This document shows, piece after piece, positions 37,197 to 44,761 of a DNA stretch of 64,000 nucleotides (within the stretch, counting starts at the first letter, position 1; each line of letters opens with the position of its first letter). A program made the translations under genes and the position numbers. The notes under the pieces are model-generated. The model was given only the letters and a program-made list of their open reading frames with translations. It was not told where the DNA came from and did not search any database. The stretch comes from Autumnicola patrickiae (GTDB taxonomy: Bacteria; Bacteroidota; Bacteroidia; Flavobacteriales; Flavobacteriaceae), in NCBI RefSeq assembly GCF_031846525.1, contig NZ_JAVRHM010000005.1, positions 138,189 to 202,188 on the forward strand, read 5' to 3'.

Positions 37197-37763
37197 TTGG
37201 AGAAAACTACTATTCATATCAAAAATGTGGTTTGCGGCCGCTGTAAAACAACGGTGCGTGATATCCTAACAGGCTTAAAGATTCCGTTTAGTGAGGTTTC
37301 ACTTGGAGAAGCCATTCTCGAGAGACCGCTAACAGATATGGAAACACACGATCTTCAGAAAGAATTTAATAAAGTAGGTTTTGAACTGCTTCAGAAGAAG
37401 CAGGAGCGCATTATTAACAGCATCAAATCGATCATTATCGAACAGGTGTATGAAGAAGGGCTCAGAAATGTCAATCTTTCGGAAATACTTAGTGCAAGGC
37501 TTAATTATGATTACAGCCATCTCACCAACTTGTTCAGCAAGAGCGAAGGACATAGCATACAAAGTTTTCAGAATTCCATAAAAATTGAAAGGATAAAAGA
37601 GCTACTGGAGTACGACGAACTCAGTATTTCTGAAATTGCTGCCGATATGGGTTATTCCAGCTCGGCCTATCTTTCTACCAGTTTTAGAAAAGCAACTGGT
37701 ATTAGCCCTTCCGCTTATAAAACAAAACATCTAAACAGCCGAAATAGTCTGGATTCTGTTTAA
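37197..37763 (+). CDS. HMA-AraC fusion transcriptional regulator 1
   Basis: 188 residues. Residues 1-66 look like a compact HMA ferredoxin-like fold with a CxxC metal site (VVCGRCK, Cys13 and Cys16), and residues about 95-180 are an AraC-type double helix-turn-helix (ELSISEIAADMGYSSSAYLSTSFRKATGISPSAYK). This suggests a one-component cytosolic metal sensor that binds metal through the N-terminal domain. The start is a TTG; the next in-frame ATG (codon 48) would delete the CxxC, so it was rejected. A paralogue lies at 39603. It sits between the cus operon terminator and the copper-storage gene. Confidence 0.82.
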   Translation: MEKTTIHIKNVVCGRCKTTVRDILTGLKIPFSEVSLGEAILERPLTDMETHDLQKEFNKVGFELLQKKQERIINSIKSIIIEQVYEEGLRNVNLSEILSARLNYDYSHLTNLFSKSEGHSIQSFQNSIKIERIKELLEYDELSISEIAADMGYSSSAYLSTSFRKATGISPSAYKTKHLNSRNSLDSV

Positions 37764-37771
37764 GTTCCCTT

Positions 37772-37784
37772 AAAACTGTAAAAT
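37772..37784 (+). promoter_or_regulatory. AAAACTGTAAAAT motif before the copper-storage gene
   Basis: Matches AAAATTGTATAAT before copA (40182-40194) at 11 of 13 positions. Lies 75 bp before the csp start. Candidate site for the HMA-AraC regulators. Confidence 0.4.
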
Positions 37785-37858
37785 CTTACCATAATTTTAA
37801 AAGTCATTTCCATTTTTCATTCTTAATTTAGAGATAAACCAATAAAAACTAAGTTATT

Positions 37859-38179
37859 ATGAGAAATGAAAAATTTATTCACACATTAGGAAATTGTATT
37901 AATCACTGTAATTATTGTGCAGACGCCTGTTTGGGTGAGGACGATGTAAAAAAAATGGTTCCTTGCGTAAGAAAAGATAAAGTTTGTGCTGAAGCCTGTG
38001 CGGCCCTTGTACAAATTTTAGCTGTACAAGATGCCGATGCAAGAGGACTTGTAGAGTACTGCCAGAAAGTTTGTAGAGATTGCGCTGAAGAATGCGAAAA
38101 ACATGAAGCTCAACATTGTAAAGATTGTGCAAAAGCATGTAGGGAATGTGAACAGGCTTGTAAAGCTTATTTAGCATAA
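37859..38179 (+). CDS. four-helix-bundle copper-storage protein (Csp type)
   Basis: 106 residues with 16 cysteines, most in CxxC or CxxxC spacing along predicted helices (13, 17, 20, 24; 43, 47; 68, 72, 75, 79; 87, 90, 94, 97, 101), the hallmark of DUF326/Csp proteins that pack many Cu(I) ions into the core of a four-helix bundle. No signal peptide, so it is the cytosolic type, like Csp3. It would buffer copper inside the cell alongside CopA export. Monocistronic: terminators lie on both sides. Confidence 0.92.
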   Translation: MRNEKFIHTLGNCINHCNYCADACLGEDDVKKMVPCVRKDKVCAEACAALVQILAVQDADARGLVEYCQKVCRDCAEECEKHEAQHCKDCAKACRECEQACKAYLA

Positions 38180-38200
38180 CCTAATTATCAGTTACTAATC

Positions 38201-38229
38201 AATAAAACCCAGTTTTGCTGGGTTTTATT
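38201..38229 (+). terminator. terminator after the copper-storage gene
   Basis: Perfect 12-bp stem AATAAAACCCAG / CTGGGTTTTATT with a 5-nt loop; its own 3' arm supplies the T-run. Confidence 0.85.
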
Positions 38230-38246
38230 CTTTAACGAAAATTTCT

Positions 38247-39593
38247 ATGAGTCAATACGAAAAGAACAGTCTTAGCCTCGGAAACGCGGTGGCAATGGGA
38301 ACCGGAGTAATGATAGGTGCAGCGATTTTTGCCCTTTTAGGACAAATAGCAGAACTTGCAGGTGAATATTTTGCCCTTGCTGTTGTAGTGGGAGGGATCA
38401 TTTCCGGCTTCAGTGCCTATTCATATATCAAGATGGCGCACGCCTATCCCTCTGCGGGAGGTATTGCCATGTTCCTTCAAAAAGCCTACGGAAAAGGAAC
38501 TATTACTGCCTTTGCGGCATTGCTAATGGCTTTTTCAATGGTTTTAAATGAAAGCCTTGTTGCCCGTACTTTTGGTACCTATACCATGCAGTTGTTTAAC
38601 GGAAGCGAGGATAGCTTTTGGGTTCCTGTGCTTGGGGTAGGGCTTTTGGTGGCTGCTTTTATAATAAATATCCTTGGAAATGAAGTAATTGGAAAAACCG
38701 CTATGACTACTGCAACCATTAAAATTGGTGGAATTCTGGTTTTTGCTGTTGGTGCGCTTTGGGCAGCCGATTTTACTGTGGGTTCTGCTATGCCTTCTGA
38801 GGCACCCGAAAACAGTTTTACGAAATACATAGCCTCTCTGGCACTTGCTATTCTTGCTTACAAAGGCTTTACTACTATTACTAACAGTGGCGGAGAAATA
38901 AAGGAGCCTCATAAAAACGTGGGGAGGGCAATTGTCTGGTCGCTGGTGATTTGTGGTGCGGTATATTTTATTACTGCCCTTGCCGTAGGAGCCAACCTGG
39001 AAATTCCTCAGATCATAGAGGCTAAAGATTATGCCCTCGCAGAAGCTGCACGTCCTCTCTATGGAAATTTCGGTTTGTGGTTTACGGTTGGAATTGCTAT
39101 TGTGGCCACCATAACTGGTGTTATTTTCAGCATTTTTGCCGTTTCAAGAATGACGGCGATGCTCACAAATATGAAGTTAATTCCACATTCTCACCTGGGA
39201 TTGCCGGGAAATATTCAGCAACATATGCTGGTATATATTGTGGTACTTTCTATTGCCTTAACCGTTCTATTTGATCTTTCGGGGATTGCAGCTATGGGCG
39301 CAATCTTTTATCTCATCATGGATATCATCATTCATGTTGGTGTACTACGACATATGAAAGACAAAGTAAAAGCGAATCCTGTAATTGTAATTACGGCCAT
39401 TGTGCTGGACGTTGTTGTATTGATAGGTTTTGTGTGGGTAAGAGCACAAACAAATCTTACTGTTATTATTGTTTCCGCAGCCTTAATCGTAGTTACATTT
39501 TTTGGCGAAAAATTGTTTCTGAAGAACACAGATCAGGAAGGGAAACTGGAAGATTCTAATCAGGATCAAGACGAAAACAGCGGTAAAGATTAA
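38247..39593 (+). CDS. APC-family permease within the copper island
   Basis: 448 residues, about twelve membrane helices, with the APC N-terminal signature GNAVAMGTGVMIGAAIFALLG and the unwound-helix pattern of amino-acid/polyamine/cation transporters. The hydrophilic C-terminus is acidic (DQEGKLEDSNQDQDENSGKD). The substrate is unknown. It is 9 bp ahead of the second HMA-AraC gene, so the two form an operon, which ties it to metal response; transport of a metal-binding amino acid such as histidine is a possibility only. Confidence 0.88.
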   Translation: MSQYEKNSLSLGNAVAMGTGVMIGAAIFALLGQIAELAGEYFALAVVVGGIISGFSAYSYIKMAHAYPSAGGIAMFLQKAYGKGTITAFAALLMAFSMVLNESLVARTFGTYTMQLFNGSEDSFWVPVLGVGLLVAAFIINILGNEVIGKTAMTTATIKIGGILVFAVGALWAADFTVGSAMPSEAPENSFTKYIASLALAILAYKGFTTITNSGGEIKEPHKNVGRAIVWSLVICGAVYFITALAVGANLEIPQIIEAKDYALAEAARPLYGNFGLWFTVGIAIVATITGVIFSIFAVSRMTAMLTNMKLIPHSHLGLPGNIQQHMLVYIVVLSIALTVLFDLSGIAAMGAIFYLIMDIIIHVGVLRHMKDKVKANPVIVITAIVLDVVVLIGFVWVRAQTNLTVIIVSAALIVVTFFGEKLFLKNTDQEGKLEDSNQDQDENSGKD

Positions 39594-39602
39594 CAGCGAA
39601 TC

Positions 39603-40163
39603 ATGAAGCTTTATATTAAAAATATGGTCTGTAACCGCTGTGTAATGGTGGTGCAATCTCAACTTGAAAACCTGGGCCTGCCTCCCGTTTCAGTAGAACT
39701 GGGGGAGGTGGAGATTCAGGACGATCTTAACGAGGATGGAAAAGAGGCTTTAAACAAAGTGCTCAATGAGGTGGGTTTTGAGCTCATTAACGATAAAAAA
39801 AGCCGCTGGATCGAGCAGATAAAAAAGGCGGTAATTGAGCTGATTTATTTGAAGGAGGAACAGCTAAAGACAAATCTCTCCACATATATTGCTGAAAAAC
39901 TTAACCACGATTATTCATATTTAAGCAATCTTTTTTCTGAAGTTCAGGGGATTACTATAGAGCAATATTACATTGCTCAAAAGATCGAAAAAGTAAAGGA
40001 ATTGCTGGTTTACGATGAACTGTCCTTAAGCGAAATAGCAAACAAACTCAACTACAGCAGCGTTTCCCATCTTAGTAAACAATTTAAAAAAGTTACCGGC
40101 TTAACTCCGTCGTATTTCCGTAAGGTAAAGGAAAAGAAGCGCAAACCCATCGATGAGCTTTAA
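39603..40163 (+). CDS. HMA-AraC fusion transcriptional regulator 2
   Basis: 186 residues, same architecture as the protein at 37197: N-terminal HMA-like fold with CxxC (MVCNRCV, Cys9 and Cys12) and C-terminal AraC double HTH (LSLSEIANKLNYSSVSHLSKQFKKVTGLTPSYF). The clear ATG start supports the TTG start of its paralogue, because both then place the CxxC near residue 10-15. The tail is strongly basic (RKVKEKKRKP). It lies 9 bp after the APC permease and 79 bp before copA, whose upstream region carries two AAATTGTA direct repeats. Confidence 0.85.
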   Translation: MKLYIKNMVCNRCVMVVQSQLENLGLPPVSVELGEVEIQDDLNEDGKEALNKVLNEVGFELINDKKSRWIEQIKKAVIELIYLKEEQLKTNLSTYIAEKLNHDYSYLSNLFSEVQGITIEQYYIAQKIEKVKELLVYDELSLSEIANKLNYSSVSHLSKQFKKVTGLTPSYFRKVKEKKRKPIDEL

Positions 40164-40194
40164 ATTGTACCAAAAGCTTCCAAAATTGTATAAT
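40162..40194 (+). promoter_or_regulatory. paired AAATTGTA direct repeats before copA
   Basis: AAATTGTA at 40162-40169 and 40183-40190, 21 bp apart start to start, which is two helical turns: the arrangement expected for an AraC-type activator bound on one face. The second copy extends to AAAATTGTATAAT, similar to the site before csp. The first copy overlaps the TAA stop of the regulator gene. Confidence 0.5.
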
Positions 40195-40242
40195 ACCTTA
40201 AGCTGATCTTTTTCCGAAATTTGTAAAGTAAAGAAGAGAACA

Positions 40243-41205
40243 ATGAAACATACCTATAAAATCACCGGAATGACCTGCAACGGCTGTCGTTCTCATGTTG
40301 AGGAGGCCCTAAATACAGTTGAAGGCGTCACAAATGCTTCCGTTGATCTCGAAAAAGCCGAAGCTGAGATTGAAATGGAACGGCACATTAAAATTGGTAA
40401 ATTTCAGCATGCATTAAAAGAAGCGGGCGGGAATTATGAAATTATGATGCCTTCAGAATCTTCTTCTGAAGGAAAAGAAGGTGAAAATGTGATGAAACAC
40501 ACGTACAAAATCACCGGAATGACCTGCAACGGCTGCCGATCGCATGTTGAGGAAGCCCTAAATACAGTTGAAGGCGTTACAAATGCTTCAGTCGATCTGG
40601 AAAAAGCCGAAGCGGAGATCGAAATGAAGCGGCATATCGAAATTGGCAAATTTCAGCATGCATTAAAAGAAGAGGGCGGAAATTATGAAATTATGATGCC
40701 TTCAGAATCTTCTTCGGAAGAAAAAGAAGGTCAAACTGTAATGAAACATGCCTATAAAATTACCGGAATGACCTGCAACGGCTGTCGTTCTCATGTTGAG
40801 GAAGCTTTGCGCAAGGTTGAAGGCGTGACGAATGCTTCAGTGGATCTTGAAAAAGCCGAAGCTGAGATTGAAATGAAGCGACATATCGAAATTGGCAAAT
40901 TTCGGCATGCATTAAAAGAAGCGGGTGGGAATTATGAAATTATGTTGCCTTCAGAATCTTCTTCGGAAGAAGAAAAAGGTAAAGATCTGATGAAACATAC
41001 CTATAAAATCACCGGAATGACCTGCAACGGCTGCCGTTCTCATGTTGAGGAGGCTTTGAGCAATGTTGACGGCGTGACAAAGGCTTCAGTTGATCTTGAA
41101 AAGGCCGAGGCTGAGGTCGAAATGAAGCGGCACATCAAAATTGGCAAATTTCAGCATGCATTAAAAGAAGCGGGCGGGAATTATCAGATTTTCGTTCCGG
41201 GAGAG
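40243..41205 (+). repeat. four tandem 249-bp repeats encoding the CopA HMA domains
   Basis: Units start at 40243, 40492, 40741 and 40990. The first three are 249 bp (83 codons); the fourth diverges after about 72 codons. Each unit starts ATGAAACA and has the same linker (PSESSSE). The codons are largely shared, so the amplification is recent or homogenised. Confidence 0.9.
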
Positions 41206-43488
41206 GAAGTGTACCATCCACATACCGAAAAATCGGAATCAAAAGGTAAAGGCACAGGAACATTTTACTGTCCCATGCATTGTGAAGGGGAGAAAACCTA
41301 TGATGAACCCGGCGATTGTCCGGTCTGCGGAATGGATTTGGTGGAAGAGATGAGTTTAAATTCCGGAAGCGGGAAATATACCTGCCCCATGCACCCGGAA
41401 ATTGTAGAGGACGAGCCGGGAGATTGCCCAATTTGCGGAATGGACCTGGTACCGTTGGAAACAGATGTCTCTGCCGAGAAGAAGACTTATCAAAAACTAC
41501 TGAAGAAATTTTGGATTGCTGCAGGTTTTACTTTGCCGATTTTCTTTATTGCAATGAGCGAAATGCTAACCGATAACCCGCTGTACGATGCGCTGGATAT
41601 GTATTACTGGAACTGGATTCAGCTTGGGCTGTCCATTCCGGTGGTGTTCTATGCCACCTGGATGTTTTTCGAACGGGCATGGAAATCTGTAGTTTCCTGG
41701 AACCTGAATATGTTCACACTAATTGGAATAGGCGCCGGGATCGCGTGGATCTTCAGTGTTTTCGGATTACTCTTTCCTGATTATTTTCCGGAGCAATTTA
41801 AAACCGACGCAGGAACAGTTCATGTTTATTTTGAAGCGGCCACAGTTATTTTAACGCTGGTTTTACTCGGCCAGTTACTGGAAGCCCGTGCTCATAGTCA
41901 GACGAATTCCGCAGTAAAAGAATTGCTGAAACTTGCACCCAATAAAGCCATTCGTGTTGTAAACGGAGAGGAAGAAGTGATTGCCACAGATAAAATTCAG
42001 GTTGGGGATATTTTACGGGTAAAACCGGGAGATAAAATTCCGGTGGACGGAATTATAGAAAAAGGGGAAAGCAGCCTGGACGAATCGATGATTACCGGGG
42101 AACCCATTCCGGTGGAGAAAAGCAAAGGTGACACAGTTACTTCCGGAACTATAAACGGAAACCAGAGCTTTACCATGAAAGCCGAAAAAGTAGGTGATGA
42201 AACCCTGCTGGCGCAGATTGTAAAAATGGTAAACGACGCAAGCAGATCGCAGGCTCCTATTCAGAAACTCGCAGATAAAATTTCGGGATATTTTGTGCCG
42301 GTGGTGGTCATAATTTCGGTGGTCACTTTTATAATCTGGGCGATTTATGGGCCGGAGCCGAGTTATGTATATGCCCTCATAAATGCTATTGCAGTGCTGA
42401 TTATTGCTTGCCCGTGTGCTCTGGGACTCGCAACTCCAATGTCGGTCATGGTAGGAGTTGGAAAAGGTGCGCAAAACGGTGTATTGATTAAGAATGCACA
42501 GGCGCTGGAACAAATGGATAAAATAGATACCCTTATCATTGATAAAACGGGAACGATCACCGAAGGAAAACCATCTGTGGAGAAAGTTGTTGCAGTTTCA
42601 GGTTTTTCTGAAGAGAAAGTTTTGGAAAAAATAGCTTCGGTAAATTCGCAAAGCGAACATCCTTTAGCTGAAGCCACCGTAAATTATGCTAAAGCAAAAA
42701 AGATAAGTCTTTCTGAAGCTGAAAATTTTAATGCGGTTACTGGGAAAGGAGTAATGGCGCAGCTTCAGAATGAAAAAATAGCGATTGGCAATGAGAAAAT
42801 GATGGAAGAAGCCGCGGCTGAAATTCCTTCAGAAATAAAAGAAAAGGTCGCTTCAGAACAACATCTGGGTAAAACAGTTTCTTATTTGGCGGTAGACGGA
42901 AAAATCGCCGGATATATCACCATTACAGATCCAATTAAGAAAACCAGCCGGGCGGCAATTTCAGAACTGATAAGCCGCGGAGTTGAGGTAATTATGCTTA
43001 CCGGTGACAATAAAAACACAGCTGCCGCGGTTGCAGAAGAACTGCATCTTACTTCTTTTAAAGCCGGAATGTTGCCGCAGGATAAACAAAATGAAGTAAA
43101 ACGATTACAGGCAGAGGGGAAAAAAGTTGCTATGGCCGGTGATGGAATCAACGATGCACCCGCTCTCGCACAATCTGATATTGGAATTGCTATGGGAACC
43201 GGTACAGATGTGGCGATAGAAAGTGCAAAGATTACGCTAGTGAAAGGAGATCTACACGGAGTGGTTAAGGCTAAAACCCTGAGTAAAAAGGTGATGAAGA
43301 ATATAAAGGAAAATCTGTTTTTCGCACTGATTTACAATTCTCTTGGAGTGCCAATTGCTGCCGGGATTTTATATCCTTTCTTTGGAATTTTACTTTCTCC
43401 AATGATTGCTGCGCTGGCAATGAGCTTTAGTTCTGTTTCAGTAATTGCGAATGCTTTAAGACTGCGAGGCGCGAAAATAGGAAATTGA
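40243..43488 (+). CDS. copA: copper-translocating P1B-type ATPase with four tandem HMA domains and two HMBDs
   Basis: 1081 residues, longer than usual CopA (about 800). Four HMA domains, each with ITGMTCNGC, begin at residues 1, 84, 167 and 250. Two HMBDs follow (about 340-365 and 378-403, both with GDCP-CGMDL). The ATPase core has TGEPIPVE, the Cu(I) CPC motif (723-725), phosphorylated Asp767 in DKTGTITEG, SEHPLAEA, GDGINDAPA (Asp967) and the C-terminal MSFSSVSV. It exports Cu(I) from the cytosol. The four HMA units are also near-identical DNA repeats, each restarting with ATG. Confidence 0.95.
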   Translation: MKHTYKITGMTCNGCRSHVEEALNTVEGVTNASVDLEKAEAEIEMERHIKIGKFQHALKEAGGNYEIMMPSESSSEGKEGENVMKHTYKITGMTCNGCRSHVEEALNTVEGVTNASVDLEKAEAEIEMKRHIEIGKFQHALKEEGGNYEIMMPSESSSEEKEGQTVMKHAYKITGMTCNGCRSHVEEALRKVEGVTNASVDLEKAEAEIEMKRHIEIGKFRHALKEAGGNYEIMLPSESSSEEEKGKDLMKHTYKITGMTCNGCRSHVEEALSNVDGVTKASVDLEKAEAEVEMKRHIKIGKFQHALKEAGGNYQIFVPGEEVYHPHTEKSESKGKGTGTFYCPMHCEGEKTYDEPGDCPVCGMDLVEEMSLNSGSGKYTCPMHPEIVEDEPGDCPICGMDLVPLETDVSAEKKTYQKLLKKFWIAAGFTLPIFFIAMSEMLTDNPLYDALDMYYWNWIQLGLSIPVVFYATWMFFERAWKSVVSWNLNMFTLIGIGAGIAWIFSVFGLLFPDYFPEQFKTDAGTVHVYFEAATVILTLVLLGQLLEARAHSQTNSAVKELLKLAPNKAIRVVNGEEEVIATDKIQVGDILRVKPGDKIPVDGIIEKGESSLDESMITGEPIPVEKSKGDTVTSGTINGNQSFTMKAEKVGDETLLAQIVKMVNDASRSQAPIQKLADKISGYFVPVVVIISVVTFIIWAIYGPEPSYVYALINAIAVLIIACPCALGLATPMSVMVGVGKGAQNGVLIKNAQALEQMDKIDTLIIDKTGTITEGKPSVEKVVAVSGFSEEKVLEKIASVNSQSEHPLAEATVNYAKAKKISLSEAENFNAVTGKGVMAQLQNEKIAIGNEKMMEEAAAEIPSEIKEKVASEQHLGKTVSYLAVDGKIAGYITITDPIKKTSRAAISELISRGVEVIMLTGDNKNTAAAVAEELHLTSFKAGMLPQDKQNEVKRLQAEGKKVAMAGDGINDAPALAQSDIGIAMGTGTDVAIESAKITLVKGDLHGVVKAKTLSKKVMKNIKENLFFALIYNSLGVPIAAGILYPFFGILLSPMIAALAMSFSSVSVIANALRLRGAKIGN

Positions 43489-43538
43489 ATGAGCTTTGGC
43501 TGATGCTATGAGCCTGACTTTACATTTTCAGACATAAA

Positions 43539-43565
43539 AAAACCGGAGATTTTTTCTCCGGTTTT
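43539..43565. terminator. bidirectional terminator between copA and the convergent lipoprotein
   Basis: Perfect 11-bp stem AAAACCGGAGA / TCTCCGGTTTT with a T-rich loop, flanked by A-runs on the left and T then A on the right. Confidence 0.85.
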
Positions 43566-43598
43566 AAAAAAAAAAATTGATTTTCTCAATTTAAATTT

Positions 43599-44504
43599 TT
43601 ACATATCGGCTCCAGGTCCGGTTCCAACTCCTGTGTTTCCAACAGTGAAACCACCTGGTGTTGCAGTAGTACCGCTGTTTCTTACAAAACGACCTGTACC
43701 TAATGTTGGGTCATAACCATAAGTCTCCGGGATATCCTCTGCTCCATCAGATGTATAATAGGTATAGCTTTGATCAGCAGGATTGTCGGTATATAATCTT
43801 GGATAATAAGTTTGTCCAGTTTCATAACCGTAACCTTCATTAAATCGTGCAGTTACATTTTCACTGGCACCAGGTTGAATGTATTCGCTTACACCTACTT
43901 GTTCTTCATAATTAGGCGTACCATCTTCATTCTCACCGTAAAGGCCAATATAACCACCGGTAGAACCAGTGTTTACGTTACTAAACATAACATCACCTTC
44001 TTCAGTTACCATTTGATCATCATCAGCATAAATACTGGGTGCAGTAGTGTTTACAGTTTGCGTTACATCTGCATCATTAGCGTCCATAATTGGATCATCA
44101 ATACTTTCATCGTAAGTTCCCGGTGTTCCTTCGGTAGGATTATCAGAATAAAGAGAAACGTCAAAGTCATCACCATCGGCATCTCCGGTTAGATTTGCGT
44201 CTTCATTTAATTCGATTCTTACCTCTCCGTCTTCATCATCTTCGATAAGGTAAGGTTCGGCTGCCATTGTCTGGTCGTCGGTATTTCTTACCACGACCCA
44301 GCTGTCCTGGCCAACTGTTACATCTTCTATAACAAGCGTATTACCGGATAATGTTTGATCACTTGCTGTGATTGTTCCTGTTGCATCTGGCATTGGGTCT
44401 GGATCTGTCACATCATCATCGTTGTCACAACTAGCCATTCCAACGGAAAGGGCTAAAATGAAAAAGTACTTACTGTATTTTTCAAAGTTCATCATTGATT
44501 TCAT
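43599..44504 (-). CDS. acidic secreted lipoprotein with two DUF7282-like repeats
   Basis: About 301 residues. Lipobox SVGMASC then a run of Asp (NDDDVTDPDP), a linker typical of surface-exposed Bacteroidetes lipoproteins. Two related beta-rich units follow (about 42-140 and 150-265); the first contains ASDQTLSGNTLVIEDVTVGQ and DSWVVVRN, resembling the DUF7282 module known mostly from haloarchaeal secreted proteins, and the second contains ADDDQMVTEEGDVMFSNVNT. Very acidic and rich in Thr, Gly and Tyr. Function unknown. Starts at residues 1, 3, 6 or 7 of the frame are all possible. Converges with copA across a shared terminator. Confidence 0.7.
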   Translation of the reverse strand: MKSMMNFEKYSKYFFILALSVGMASCDNDDDVTDPDPMPDATGTITASDQTLSGNTLVIEDVTVGQDSWVVVRNTDDQTMAAEPYLIEDDEDGEVRIELNEDANLTGDADGDDFDVSLYSDNPTEGTPGTYDESIDDPIMDANDADVTQTVNTTAPSIYADDDQMVTEEGDVMFSNVNTGSTGGYIGLYGENEDGTPNYEEQVGVSEYIQPGASENVTARFNEGYGYETGQTYYPRLYTDNPADQSYTYYTSDGAEDIPETYGYDPTLGTGRFVRNSGTTATPGGFTVGNTGVGTGPGADM

Positions 44505-44709
44505 AGTCATCTTTATTTTATGGTTAATAAATTATAAAGGCAAAATTGTGAAACAAAAAGGGTCTGACGAAATTTTATATGTTGTTTAATCTTACTTTAA
44601 CTCGAATCTTAAAGCGGTTACAAATTTAACTGCTGAATACAGAAGTATTGTGAAAAACCGTTAAACAAATGGTGCTGCTATACCATTTAAGCAAGAAGAT
44701 AGAAATAAA

Positions 44710-44740
44710 AAAGCCTGCCATTTTGTGAATGGCAGGCTTT
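44710..44740. terminator. terminator after the metalloprotease gene
   Basis: Perfect 13-bp stem AAAGCCTGCCATT / AATGGCAGGCTTT with a 5-nt loop; it ends the minus-strand gene at 44762 and reads as a terminator in both directions. Confidence 0.8.
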
Positions 44741-44761
44741 AAAATTCTTAAACCAATCGGA

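Noticed and set aside
37337..37763. ATG start at 37337 for HMA-AraC regulator 1
   Set aside because: It would remove the CxxC domain that is preserved in the paralogue with a clear ATG start.
37899..38177. 92-codon frame opposite the copper-storage gene
   Set aside because: The plus-strand protein has a clear 16-Cys pattern; the antisense frame is a by-product of repeated Cys/Lys codons.
40243..41205. possible CRISPR-like array or separate copZ genes in the 249-bp repeats
   Set aside because: The units are far longer than CRISPR repeats, have no spacers, and are continuous in one frame with the ATPase without stops.
42013..42513. 166-codon minus-strand frame inside copA
   Set aside because: It overlaps conserved ATPase motifs on the other strand and shows no recognisable protein features.
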